DNA of 64,000 bases, taken from Tetraselmis striata. Lineage: Eukaryota > Chlorophyta > Chlorodendrophyceae > Chlorodendrales > Chlorodendraceae. This document shows, piece by piece, positions 30,120 to 44,000 of the stretch. Position 1 is the first letter of the stretch; each line of letters starts with the position of its first letter. The stretch spans positions 124,001-188,000 of the forward strand of contig VCJN01003539.1 in NCBI GenBank assembly GCA_006384855.1. Direction: 5' to 3'. The position numbers and the translations under genes were made by a program. The notes under the pieces are model-generated. The model saw nothing but the letters and a program-made list of their open reading frames with translations. It was not told the DNA's origin and made no database searches.

Positions 30120-31800
30120 TCAAATTCTAATGATAATTCCGACGAATATGTCCGTATACGCTACGTGTACGTGTACGACGATGTGTGCCTGAAGTTACGA
30201 CCAGTATATATACGATATCACGCTGCCGTGCTGTGGCAAGCGTTGTGCTTTTGAGGCGGATGCAGTCGCCTCAATTGCTAGACTGGTTTCGGAGCTTGTT
30301 CTCTTGATCCATGGGCCTAGAGGTCACGACCGTTTAGATCCCTACCGAGACCTCAAAGGTCTCGAATGTCTCGCGAGTGATGTCTCGCGGGGGGAGGAAT
30401 GTAGTGCGACAATCAAAATATCTGTATACGCTACGATGAGTACGTGCATATGTACGACGATGAGTGCCTGCGCTGAGATTCTGACGAGTATATATATATA
30501 TAATATACCTATGCCGTGTATTGTGGCAAGCGTTGTGCTTTTGAGGCGGATATACCTTTCGATAACAAGCGATCGCCTCGGTTGTTACACTGGCTTCGGA
30601 GCTTGTGCTCTCGATCCATGGGCATAGCAAAGGTCACCGTTTCGATCCCTACTGAGACCTCGAATGTCTCGAATGTCTCGAGTGATGTCTGGCGGGGGAG
30701 GAATGTAGTGTGACAAATACAATATCTGTACACGCTATGTGTACGTGTACGGCGATATGTGCTTGAGGTTACGACGAGTATATACACGATATTACGCTGC
30801 CGTGTATTGATGTGGCAAACGTTGTGCTTTTGAGGCGGATACAGTCGCCTCGATTGTTACATTGGTTTCGGAGCTTGTGCTCTCGATCCATGGGCCTAGA
30901 GGTCACCGTTTCGATCCCTGTACTGAGACCTCGAGCGGCTCGAATGTCTCGAGTGATGTCGCGCGGGTGGAGGAATGTAGTGTGACAATTACAATATCTG
31001 CATACGCCACGAGTACGTGTACGGCGATATGTGCTTGAGGTTACGACGAGTATCCATGTATGATATCACGCTGCCGTGTATTGTGGCAAGCGTTGCGCTT
31101 TTGAGGCGGTCGGATGCAGTCGCCTCAATTGTTACACTGGTTTCGGAACTTGTGCTCTCGATCCGGGGGCCTAGAGGCCACCGTTTCAATCCCTACTGAG
31201 ACCTCGAGTGGCTCGAATGTCTCGAGTGATATCTTGCGGGGGAAGGAATGTAGTGTGACAGTTACAAAATCTGCATAGCCTACGGGTACATCTACAATAT
31301 GTGCCCGAGATATCACGCTACATATCTACGTAGCCGATATCTACGTACATATCTAGATATCTACATATCTATAGATATCTATATGTAGATATCTATATAC
31401 ATATATCGATATGTAGATGATATTTATTTACTCAGTACATATATACACGATATCACGCTACCGTGTATTGATGTGGCAAGCGTTGTGCTTTTGAGGCGGA
31501 TACAGTCGCCTCGATTGTTACACTGGCTTTGGAGCTTGTGCTCTCGATCCAGGGACATCAACCGCCTAGAGGTCATCGTTTTGATCCCTACTGAAACCGA
31601 TAATTGACGTCTCGCAGGGAGCAGAATGTAGTGTGAGAATTGCGATATATTTATACGCGCTACGGGTACGTATAAGATGTGTGCCTGCGGCGGTTACGCC
31701 GAATATAAATACGATATCACGCTGCTGTGTGTCAAGCGTTGTGCTTTTGAAGCGGATGTCGCCTCGGTTGTTGCACGGGTCTGACTGCGATGCCACTTAA
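30120..31800 (+). repeat. Head-to-tail array of about six tRNA-derived SINE units
   Basis: Units of about 260-390 bp repeat TGGCAAGCGTTGTGCTTTTG (A-box-like), GCCTCAATTGTTACACTGGT, TTTCGGAGCTTGTGCTCTCG and a B-box-like GGTCACCGTTTCGATCCCT, then a tail with ATGTCTCGCGGGGGGAGGAA and TACGTGTACG. Core positions are near 30221, 30508, 30796, 31068, 31461 and 31718. This is the family at 5963-6610 (minus) and 53440 (plus). SINEs normally scatter singly; a tandem array suggests local amplification by unequal exchange, or stacking at one site. Confidence 0.7.
31310..31445. repeat. AT-rich palindromic tract (ATCTAGATATCTACATAT type)
   Basis: Overlapping GATATCTA/TAGATATC palindromes and TACATATC repeats between two SINE units, possibly an expanded SINE tail. 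Confidence 0.75.
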
Positions 31801-31905
31801 GCACCTTAGCTACATGCGGCGCAATGAGCGCTCCGTAGGCTGCGGGGTCATGAGCATACTAGTACACTGTAGAAGAATTATCCCATGGGTGTTAGTATTG
31901 ACCAG

Positions 31906-31910
31906 TTACA
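31906..31910 (-). terminator. Putative poly(A) signal TGTAA of the large coiled-coil gene
   Basis: TTACA on plus, about 160 bases past the stop codon at 32068-32070. Confidence 0.5.
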
Positions 31911-32067
31911 TCCCACAGTGCGGAGGACGACAAAGACAGGCAGCAGTAGGGGCTTCTTAATGACATCAGCCAAGGCACCACCCGCGCCGCCGCTGCGCCC
32001 TGAGCTCGCTCATCATGGCACTGCCCTGCCTGCTGCGACCCTTGTTGCCTCAACCGGTTGACTGCCG

Positions 32068-35000
32068 TCATCCGGGAGCAAACCGCGGCCGTTTAGATCC
32101 GGCTGGTTGCCCGGCTGCTCCGGCAATGGGGAGGCGGCCTCCTGCCGTGCGCAGCACATTGGCCGCGAGCCCCACGGAGCTGAAGTTGACCTTGAAGCGG
32201 CGCGAGAGATTGGCGTCTGCGTTCTTGTTGCGCGCCAGCCACATGCTGGCAAACTGGATCTTCAGCAGGTTCGCCGCGTGCGCCTCCATCTTTTTCTTGT
32301 AGACGGCAAAGAGCTTGGCGCTTGCGTTCCACTGTCGCACCGCCTTGCTCCTGCGCGCCAATATCGCAGCATGTAATCGAGTTCACGGCGGGTCTCTTAA
32401 ATCACAAATCATGCCGCGCCACTGAATCGGACATTCCGCGCTTAACGGTTTGACATGTATTCTGATATTATTCCATCGGATGAGTATAATTTCGCCTTGT
32501 TTGCAAAGGGGTCGACATTAGTAGTGTGCATCAACCATAAAGCGTGGCCACAGACGCAGATGGGGCTCAGCATTTTGCAAAGCCGTGAGGCCACAAGGCT
32601 CATCGTCACGCTGCAAATTGTTGGGTCAGCGGTCGCGTGTGGGCATGTGACCATTACCGCCCCCTTTGATATTCAAGGCGCCTTTGATGAGTACGGAAAT
32701 ATGGGCAGATGGAAAACGCAAGTGTGTGTGTGGGCGGGGCGGCGGGGGGGGGGGGGGGGTCCGACGTCGATAACGTGTGTCGACGTCCGGCTTGAGAGGT
32801 GGTTCGAGCTACGGGATTGGGCACGGCATTATTGTCTGCTGCAGGCGGTGGCTAGAGGGGAGAAGGGGTAAGCATCGGGCATGGATGGGGGGGGGGGGGG
32901 GGCGGAGGGCTCACCGCTGGATAAGCGGCATGGTGGGGTCCAGCATGCGCTCAAACAGCTGGTCGTCGTCCTCCAGCATCGCGCCCCAGCCGTACATCAC
33001 GCGGACCGCGCGCTGTGTGCGCTCAAGGAAGCCCTCCAGCTCGAAGTTGCGGTGCAGGTCGGGGTCCGTCAGCGCCCGCATCTGCTGGATCTGCACGTCC
33101 ATCAGCAGCTTCAGCATGGCCACCAGCAGGCGCGCCTTGGCGCGGCCGTCCGTGTGCGGGCTCGCCAGCTTGGCCATCATGCCCTTCAGCAGGCTCTCGT
33201 CCGCGCCAATGCTGCCCCCGTGCACCTTCAAAATGCGTTCCACCACGTCGGCAAAGTCCTGGTACCCGGCACGCAACAGCACCATCAGCCGCGTCTTCTC
33301 AGCCCCAAAGCCAGTAGGACAGACCGCACCATTAAAATGGGTGCGCGGGTCGAGAAACTAGTTAAGTGTGCAACTGCAGCAACAAGTCGGGAGATCCGTG
33401 CGGTATTCGTCGTTGATACTGATATTTTTCAATATAACAGTTGTTTCTCTCGTCGCGCGCCGGGGTTATGGTTGTGGGGGGGGGGGGGGGGTGGAGGGGG
33501 TGAACGGGGGAGGGGGGGGGGGCAAAAATAACAATACACGCGGAACTCAAAGCAGGCGGTTACGGTAGCCGTCACATGAAGAATGTCACATGAAGAAGTG
33601 AATTGCTGTGCGAACATCGCCCCTACGTCAGATCCACAACACCACGCACTCAACGTTCGTGGTTGCCAATGTCTGCAGCGATTCTACATAACAAGGGGGT
33701 GTTTGATGCACTTCAGTGAGGGCCGGGAAGGACCTTCCAGTTGCGGTCAGCCAGGAGGTAAAGGATCTTGCTCTGCGTCTCCGCTTGCTCCTCGTTGACC
33801 TCCGGCGGCGGCGGCAGAGCGTACAGCATCCGAAGGTGGTCCCGCACCAGCTGGTTGCGGCTGCGGGCAGCAGCATATTGTGCATTGCGGGTGGCAGCTC
33901 AGTGCTGACTCAGAGGCAGTGTTGACACAAGGGAGCGCAGGGCAGGTGCGGCGCTGCCAAAGGGGTGCGCCCACATGCATGCTTCTCGGAACGCAGTCAG
34001 CCCAATGCAGTCCTCTGGCGGCTCGTTGCCTTGGTTCTCCGCCTGCAGGTGGGGTGGCACAGGCAACAACGCGTCAGCATGCATTGTTCTCCCGCATACA
34101 ATGCTATGCTATGCCATGCTTTGCTATGCCATGCCATGCTAGGCTATGCCATGCCATGCTTCGCTATGTTATGTTATGTTATGCTATGCTATGCTATGTT
34201 TTGCTAGGCTAGGCTAGGCTAGGCTATGCCATGCTTCGCTATGCCGTGCTTTGCTGTGCTATGCTATGCTATGCTATGCTATGCTATGCTTTATTTTGCT
34301 TTGCTTCGAAATGCCACGTTATGCCATGTTATGCAATGACATGGAAGAGTAGCTGCTTCGGAACCACAACCTCTTCCAAACACATCCAAAGTCGAAAGCA
34401 ATAGGCAAATGTCAAAATGGCGGAGCCAGTAGCAAAATATGTACGGGTAGAAACGTTACAACAGTAAGCAGCGGAGCAGAGCTGAGCAGCAAGATGCCCT
34501 CTGAACATATGCTACAAATCCCAACACTTGCAAGCAAATACTTCAAATCCCATTAGGTCCGAAACCGCTCCAAAATCAGATCCCAATAGCTCTAAAACCG
34601 CCAGGAAACAAGCCCTCGATAATGAAACACAACAGTGCGCCTGCAAACCTATAAAGTCGTTGAACACATGCTCTGAAAACATTACAGCCTTAAACAGCCG
34701 CTCAAAATCGCGACCGGAAAATAAGCGTTGCGATGGCAAATGCTCCGAAACCAAGATATCTCTTTTAAATTATTACCGCCCGTTTGACGATGGCAGCTGA
34801 GACAACTCTGCGCAGCAGGAGCTGCAAAATCAAAGCCAGTAAATACAGCTTGGAGTAACTGCTCCCAAATACCGCGGTGACAATTGTGCATGACAAACAA
34901 ATATCCTCTCAACGTCGTTGGCACCGCCCCAAAAGGGCTGAAGCCTCAATGCACGCGTGCTGGGCATCGTCGTCAGTGTTTACAACATAAAGTTTTTCTC

Positions 35001-38000
35001 TTCCAATATAACACGATATCCGTCTGTCTCCTCTGCCTAAACTTTAACGACAAAAGACCCGGATTTTGCGGTATTTGTGCACGTCGGGCCGGTCCAGATG
35101 CCGGCAACACTGCGGGGCGGCCGCCCGCACCTCTGTCGTCTCAATGCGGAGGCACGAGCTCCACAGCTCCTCCGCCTCCTCCATGCCTGCCGCCACCTCG
35201 TCCAGCTCAAAGCTCTCCACGATGGCGCTGTACATTGCAAGCAGGTCCTCCCTGTGGGCGGAGGGCAGGGACGGTGGCAGGCGCCGGGGCGACAGCGTGT
35301 CATCGGCAGGGCGATGGGAAGGGGCTCGCGGCACGGAGCCTGAGGGCGGGGGAGGGGGGGGGGGGGGGGGGGCACCACGCACCGGCGCATCACGCCGTCG
35401 CTGTCGGGGCGGGGGGGGGGGGGGGGGGGGCACCACGCACCGGCGCATCATGCCGTCGTTGTCGGTGTCCCACTGGCGGAAGAGCTGCGGCAGCGCGTCC
35501 CTCACGGCGCCCTGCAGGCGGTCCGCCTCCTTGGCCAGCGCGCGCAGGAAGTCAAACATCCGGATCCTCTTGAACGGCCCGCCCAGCTCCTCCTCCTGCG
35601 CCACGGAGTCCTCCTCGAGAGGGTACGGGGACGTGAGGTGCATTGCCGTCTCCTCTGGGTGCGCCGGCACGGCGTTCTTCATCAGCGCCACCGTGAACCC
35701 GGCGGCGCACTCGGGGTGCCGTTTGCCTAGCAGCCGCTCCGACACCATGACCGCCTGAGCGCCACCCCCGCACACGCGAGTCAGCGATTTGATAAATGCA
35801 GCGCATGCATGCATGCATACATACATACATACATACATACATACATACATACATACACACATACATACACATATTTACGTATATATTTCAGCTTCATCAA
35901 ACTGAGCTGTCACCTGCCACGTGATACACAAAATGTCCTGTATGGTCGTAATATTTACGTCAGCTCGCGTGTAGATGCTCACCCACATCCGTGAACCCCG
36001 CCCCCTTCCCCCTCTACGTACGTCGTACGCAGAGGGCGTACTCTTGTAGTGTCATTGTAAGGATATGTACCACACAAATCCCCATGTGGGTACCCAGTGC
36101 CTGATGCGTTTTGCGCGGTATTCTTACAATCATTCTCATACCAATTCGTAACAGTCTTTGAATGATATCGTACATGCCGCCGATACTGTATCACCAGTAG
36201 CGACTACCAGCAACGCTGCGCGATCGATAGCCGCCCTACGTACTCATGCCGATGTACATGCTATCCGGGTACTCGTCGTGCACGAGTACCAGTACTACTA
36301 CACACGACTACAGGCAGCCGAATACATTGCGCCGACATGCAATACATACCGGTAATACTTTTGCGGCGTTCAGGTATTTTAGCGACAAGGAAAATGCAAG
36401 CAGCCCCCTATCTATAGTACTTAAATGGAAGGAGCGCTACTCTGGTAGCTAATCGCAATATTAATGGTGATTGGTGCATATTGCCTCCCAATTAACGCCG
36501 CCGTGTAATATAACAGCAACAAACCTCGTAGCCCATTGTAATATATACGCCAAGCTTGGACTTCCAGTACAGAGTTAACTTATGATGAAAATGGCCTCAG
36601 TCTTATAGTTCAGAGTGTAAGGGCATGGTAAATTCCTGTAAGAGTCTGAGGGTGTGCTGACCCCCCCTCCCCCCCCCTTTTCCGCCCGTCCCATTCTCTA
36701 GAGCCAGTGAGCGCGCCCTACAGCGACCCCTTTATTGTCGCGGGTGATATACGTCTTCATGCCCATGCGTTAGTGCGGCGACTGCTCCTTGCCCAACACA
36801 TCATGGATGTGTTGGGCTCCTTGGCCAACACTGCTCCGCGGCGCCCAACATATCATCGACACAGAGCTCACGCCACGCGGCTGGCACGCCTTGAGACCGT
36901 CGATTCAAACAGGGAGTGTCCATCAATACATACAGGCCCTAAACAACTGCCGCATTGATAGTGGCTATGCCGCACTCTGCGGGGAAACGTATGATATCAC
37001 CACAGGACCATGCAACGCGCCACCTAACGGCGCGGTGAGTGTAAGGTTTAGGGATAGGGTTTTAAAAACCCTATATCCCCTGGCGCTGGGACCCAGCGGC
37101 CGTCCCGCTCAGCCCAGGCGAGTGTGCACTTACCTTTCGGGTGCAGATCCAGGGGTTCTTGCGGCGAAGGTCGCGGTCCGGGGGATACTCCACACAGACG
37201 AGGTCCATCGAGCCGCGCGTCTCCACGAGCCGCATGCCCTCCAGAAACAGCGCCAGCACACTCAAGTCCCAGTCCTACATGGCATGGCATGGCATAACCG
37301 CAGCCCGCAGTCGTCAGCCGCTATCAGGAAACAAAACATGCATCATCGAGACCCTTGCACACACCGTGTACAAATAGAAACGGTCCGCGGGTAAATGACG
37401 TTTTTGACCCCCCACCCCGAGAAGGGAAAGTATGAATAAATATAGCGGAATAAGTAAGAATTAACCACGAATAATACACGGAATTCCCAACGCAATGGTG
37501 CAAAATGGCCCGCGGAGGCGCGCACCGATACTAAGCATTATCTCTGCTGGTATCAGACCACGGAGTACACACGCCCACAAAACTATTCCATGCTGAAAAA
37601 CAGTGCGCCGCTATCGCTGGACACGCCTGGCTTGGGGGTTGCCATGGTGCTGGGCTGCTTGAGGGCGGAGCTTCAGCGCACCTCCGATAGGAAGTTGGAG
37701 AAGATCTCCAGCCGGATGTGCTCTTTGCTGTACTTGCGCAGCGTGGCCACCATCGCGGAGGCGTACTCCTGGACCAGGTTGCGCGCCCCGTACTGCGAGG
37801 TGAAGTGCGACATGAGCATGGCCGGCATGTTCTCCACGGCGTCGCGCTTGCCTTTGGCCTCCTGCAGGCGTCGGCCGGCGGGTGACAGGTCAGCACACAG
37901 GGACCAGGGTGCCACGCAGCGGGCACTGCGGCATCGGAGTGGTCGCATCTTATCCTGGCAGCGGGCATTTTGCGACAGTATATTGAGGTGATGGCATTGA

Positions 38001-41000
38001 ACGGGGGCCCACCCCGAGGTCAGTATCGTCACGCAAACGCCACTGCCAGCATCATCCGTGATACTAACAATAAACTACTAGCTGGCATTATTGATACCAG
38101 CATCGGCGTGATCATCAGCATAGCCAATACGAAACTCCTCGCTGCCAATATGATGATGGTAGTAAAGGTAATGCACCAATGACGGGAACACTGATCGTTG
38201 GCCGCACTCCGGGGTAGCATGCTACACATAACTGATGACGACGACCGCTGGTAGTGACAGCATATTGGCAGTGATAATATCTGACCTCCTGAGCGCACGG
38301 TGGGAATAGCCAATGTGCGGGTAACAGCGGCAGCAGCCAGACATTGACCAGGTGCCACCATCACTATTCCGCACAAACCCAAACGCTCCGCGGATAACGC
38401 ACGTTTTTGCCCCCCCCCCCCCCCCCCCCCCAAGGCGAAACACTATAACACTGATGACACAAATTTCGAATTTACCACATATACAACACGGAATCCCGAC
38501 ACGAAGCTTCAAATCAGTTAATTACTTTCAAGGCCCCCAATATTGGTTTGGTCACTGTCACCCTAGGCGCGCCATCCCCACAAAACATCCCATATTTGTG
38601 GGCCAGTATATTCAGCATTCCACATGGCACGTATAAATAAAAAGTGTATATATACACTGGAATAGTCAACTTACAATTTAGCGATGTGCGGCAGCAATCA
38701 TGCTGTCTTGTATATCTACAATGTACTATACATGCATATACAATGTGATACATACAATAAGTGAGGATTGGCAGCATCAGTGGGCAAGGCTGGCGCTCAG
38801 CCCTCACCTGGCTCTGGATGTTTTTGTAGATGGCGTCGATGATCTTGGTCGCCCACTCCACCGAGCGCGACGGCGTGTCCTGGAACTTGTACAGCGCCTC
38901 GCGCAGCGTTGAGTCCTTGCAGCGGAAGCGTGCCCTCTTCGCCACCGCATGGTGCGCGGCACCCCCGGGGCCTGCCCTGCCGTCCAGGTCATACGGCGAG
39001 GGGCTGCGTGCGATGTCGCTGGCCCGGGCGCCAGAACGGCGAGCGTGGCTGCCGGGAGCGAACTCGCCCCAGCCGGCCCCCCCGCCGCCGCTCCAGCTAG
39101 CGTCCGGCTTACTGGAAGCATACTCCTCCTGCGCCTCCATCCCCAGGCGCTTCATGCTGAAGCGTTTCGTAAACTCCGCCAGCTGGTGCATCCCGGCCAT
39201 CTGCCGCGTCTGTGGGAGACAGCGGCGAGAGCTTCAGGGCCACAGGACCACCCCTCGTCATCTAGAACCACGCCATGTTGGGTTTGCGGGATAGAATTGA
39301 TTTCAACCCCCCCCCCCCCCCCCCCCCCCACTCCCAGCGCATGCGAAGATAGAAACTACACACTAAATTTATCGCATCTTATCAATGTTGATGAAATACA
39401 TTGTAATTTATTTTGCAATTTATAATCAAAGAAATACGCCACGAATGCCTCACGGATCTTCCGATTCGTTGCTGCAAAGCAATTCATCATATTTCTCGAC
39501 CAGCGCGAGCCCGGGTGAAAAATGACTATAAGGGGCCCCAGTTTGTTCAGTTTATTCTACAATAAACAAATCTAAACATGAACAGATATAATAAATTCAT
39601 GTATATACAAACGATCATACATCTTCTGGGAGCAGTCACATCCAAGTATGTCTGCCTTGTTGTCAGCTACGGGTGCCCGTCGGCGAGTAGTACCCGTTTC
39701 GTCGAGTACGGTACCCGTAGTAAATTGGACGCATGAGTACTATGGCGATCGACGATTGCTGGTCACCACCGTTCCAGACAACACGTCGAATATGTGTGAC
39801 TTTAGACCAGGGAGGGCCCTCACATCAGCAGTACAAGCCGGACGCTGGTAAACTAAAGGCCCATGATGGGCCACGGCGTGCATCTGCCATACTTAGGCTG
39901 CGGAGATATGACAGACTCAATGTCACGACCACGCCGGCACTCTACGCCACGACGCAGGCCTGCTGTAATTCATTGGTGGCAATGGGACCATTCATTCTAC
40001 CAGAGAACCTATAAAACACCAAAAGACATAATATGGCACGCTGCATACTGCGGCGGTCTCTTACATGAGAGTTCTCCGGTTCGATCACGACCGGGCGGCG
40101 TGTCCCGGGCTTACGTGGTTGAAGCAATATCTCTTCGGAGTTCGAATGGGGCAATGGTCCCAGGGCTATGCCAGACCCATGAGTACAGCTGGCGCAAGAT
40201 GTCGAGTGCTGGGGTGGCCTCGGCCGATAACCCCGGGGCGAGCTTGACGTTACTTTCACCTACGGCACCAGCTGTCCGAGGGACTCGTGGCCGCGTCGAC
40301 GAGGCAAAGCATACCGCTGCTGGCCGGCAACTTCCCGCCCTTACCCCGGTGGTCCACTCGAGCGTGCGGACAACCCGTGCAAACACGTGGGTCGGCCTGA
40401 TCGGCGGAGGTCGGCAATGGCGGCAGCGCACCTGCTTCAGCAGGTTGCGCCCACTCTTCCTGTGGCGACCACTACGCTCCTGCGCGCCGATGCCGCCCCC
40501 ACCTCCGCCCCCGCCACCGCTGCCGCCGCCGCCCCAGGCGCGCCGCTGCCCGCCCAGCGATGGCGCGCGCGCGCTGGTGGTATGCTGCCCCACCGACCGA
40601 AATTGCGTGTCGTCCGGCAGGAGGCCGCTGTCGCGCTTTTTCCTGGCGGCGGCCTCAAAGCCCTGGTCCAGAAATTGCTGCGGTGGCCACGGCGGTGCGG
40701 TCATGGGTCAGCGCCATTAGGGTGAGAGCGCTGCCTCGGGACGCAGCCCGCTCTTCGCATGGCAAACCGCACAGTCAATCAGCTCGATCAAACGGCGCCC
40801 CCGCGGTAATCCCTATTTGGCGGCCGGGCTTGGCGTTAGTACGATAAAGCATAGGGGACACTGTCGGGGGGAAAGTATCGGTATAAATAAGGGACAAACA
40901 GGTTCAAGAGTCGGCCGGACACAGCTGCACTGCCGCTAATCACCGGACAAGAGAACCGCCCCGGCCCTCTCCACCGACACTTTCGTGGTTGCAAAGCAGG

Positions 41001-44000
41001 AAGATAATGGGGGAGACGGGGCGGGGCGGCACTTGAGCGGCTCGAAATAGCCGCATTGTCACTGCGCACTACCCGCGGATGGCCTTTACAGAGAATTGAA
41101 ACAAGGTAACACCGGAGCCTCTGAATCTGGCCGAGAGATGGCCATTGGCGAAGGTAAGGGTGCGGACAACAAGAGAAGGCGCATAGAGAAAGGCCGGCAT
41201 GGAAGGAGGAGGGGGAGCGCACGAGGAAAAACTGCCCAAATGTCGGCGGCGGCGGCAGTCCGTCTTTCTCGGGCGCCTCCGACTTGGCGCCGCAATGCTG
41301 CATGTACAGGTCCCACAGGGACTTGTACTGCATGCGCATCAGCGCGACCGCCATCAGCCACTGCGCCTGCTGCGCCTCCAGCTCCGCCTGCCAGCGGTCC
41401 TTGGCACGCGCCGTCTCGCGCGCTTTGGCCTGCCCCTGCTTCTTGACGCGCTGCCGCAGCTGGGCGGTCTCCTGCTCGTGCTTGCGCCGCAGCTCGTTCT
41501 CCTTGCTCTGCACCACGGCGCGCAGCATCGCCACCACCAGTTTGCCCTTGGCGGCAGGCGTCTTGTTGGGATCGTCGAGCTCTGCCATTACATGATGCGT
41601 CATGCAACCTCAGCGGGGCATCGCTCGGAACATGAGCGAAAAAGAACATTTTAAAGATATTTTAGAATAGAATGAAACATTGATTTATTTAGTAAAATAA
41701 ATGACGGATGATAAGCAGAAGGAGCCAGCTCTCAGAGCAACGGAGGGCACCGCACCCGCAATGCCCTGCCTGATGCGCTCCTCCTTGACGCGGAAGCTCT
41801 TGAGCGCCGTCAGCATGTAGTGCTCCCGCTGCCGCAGGCCGGTCACCTCCACAATCAGCTCGTCGCGCTTCATGTCGTCCAAGTCGGACATGTCCAGGAT
41901 GACGCTCTTGGCCATCTCCAGTGCACGCAGGCGCTCCTCGCGCGTGGCCTCGTCCCCGTCCGGGTCCTCCCCCTCCTCCCCCTCGCTGCCCGTGCCAAAT
42001 TTCACCGACTTGGATGACCTGGACGTACTGAGGCTTCCGCTGCGGCGCATTGACGCCTTGTCCGCCTCCGCCTCGCTGTCATCCCCATCACCGTCACTGC
42101 CGCCCCCTCCGCTTTCGCCGCCTGACAGGTCCGCATCCACGGCGTACTCGGAGCCGAACCCCACCGCACCCCGGACTTCGCTGCCCGCGACGCTGCCCTC
42201 CATGTTGCCGCCAATCATCGACGACATCTTCTTCCCGGCGTGCTTGGCCGCCTCCACCACCGTGCTGAATTCAGCTTGGTGCCTCTTGCTGATGTTGCGC
42301 GTCAGCTGCTTCTCCACCGTCTCCTCCAGGCCGCTTGCCTTTTCAAGCGCGGCTTGTATCTCCTCAAGCCTGGCCGCATTGTCCTCTGCCACAGCCTCGC
42401 CCCCCTGGACGGCAGGACATGCCGCACATGCCCGCAGGGCGGCGCCAGCAGAATTAATGACGGTCAGTGGGGCCCCAAAATAACGAGTTGTTTTGCACCT
42501 TTGAGTCGGATTGTTCGTGCTGTATTCGCGCTGTATTCTGACTGATTTTTTCGTTTGATAAGTTTTTCCTCTTCGCTGGGGGGGGGCTGGGGGGGGGGTT
42601 TAATCTATTCGCAGATCGTTTTTGTTTGTACGGTACCGCTCACCACTCACCTGTCTGACTGCCCCACCGTATCTCCCACCAACGCCAATACGCCCGGCGT
42701 CTATTTTTTCTTGCTGCGCTTTTTCTGTAACGGCGAGCGCTGGTCATTGGCGGTCATGCTATGTAGGTTATATATTCCCCTGTTGAATATGTTTAGGGTG
42801 TTTAGGGTTTGCTTTCCCTTGTCGCATCGACACTACAATCACCAGATATTCGGCCAGGCAACCAAGCCCTAACATGAGACCCTAGCCCTTGCACTCCGCC
42901 AATGTCGTCGCACTGTTGGCAGGGGCACATCCAAGCGTCAAAGCCCGATGAGCAGGGCTCCTGGCAGCCCTCACACCTCCTCCTCGCCGTTCCGGATGCG
43001 CATCGCCCGCTGCTCCTCCCGGTCCCGCAGGGCAAGCACGTGGCGCGTGGTGCTTCGCGTGATGTCCAGCGCGGTGTACAGCGTCGTCAGGGAGACGTCC
43101 CGCTGCCGCTCCGTCTCCAGTAGCTCAGCCTTCAGGTAGGCAATTTCCTCCTGTAAGCAGCACAGGAAGCCCGGACACCGCATTGAGCCATCGGACCTCC
43201 TCCGTTGCCAGGCAGCATTAGACGGATCGCCTAGGGAAAGCGGGTTCCTGGCTTCACATGGCTGGGGAATGCAGCCACCTTGGCCTCCTCTTGCTCTGTC
43301 TTGGTGCCACCGCGGAGTTTGATGGCCTTCAGCTCCTCGCGCTCCTTCCGCGTGCGCAGCATAAACATGTTGGCCTCCTCCTTTGCCTTCTGCTCCGCCG
43401 CCTCGGCCTGCTTGACACGGGCCTCCATCGCGTCGATCTGCATGGCTTTGGTCCGGACCTTGTCGAGTTGCGCCTGGTACAGGTGAAGGCCGTGGACTCA
43501 GACGAGGGCATTCCATGACAGGCAGGTGCAGCAAAGGAGGAGAGGGGGGGGGGGGGGGATAGGATTTTTCCTGCCAAAGTTATTGACACGCACACACACT
43601 CCGCTGTGACACACCTGCAGTCTCTCCTGCACGGCCGCCTGTTCCGACATCTGCATCTTGAGCTGCTGCTGGTCCATGTCTGTCAGTGCCAGCTGCGTGT
43701 TCCAGACGGCGGCCAGCATCGCGCCGCGCTCGCGGCAGTGCATGGCCACCTGGTGGATCGTAGCTGCTGCCGCCACCGCATTGGTCTGCAGCAAGGGCAG
43801 TCATGCCCAGCCTGAGTCCATGCCAGCAGGTGCCACACACCTCTGCCTGTCGATGAGCTGTGATACATGCAAGCTGAGGGAAATGGGCCGTCTAAGTTGA
43901 GACGCAGTAATAAACTGTACTGTTGCTGTGCCGCGGTTGCCGCCACAAGGCACCACACCACCCAGGAGCGCCAGGCATATCCGGTGCGCAGGTAGGGATG

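Noticed and set aside
30180-31760. Possible functional tRNA genes within the repeats
   Set aside because: B boxes are good but no full cloverleaf with acceptor and anticodon stems could be folded; SINE units explain the pattern.
34528-34800. Plus-strand frame of 90 codons
   Set aside because: Lies within an intron of the large minus-strand gene, has no domain and is likely chance in an AT-richer stretch.
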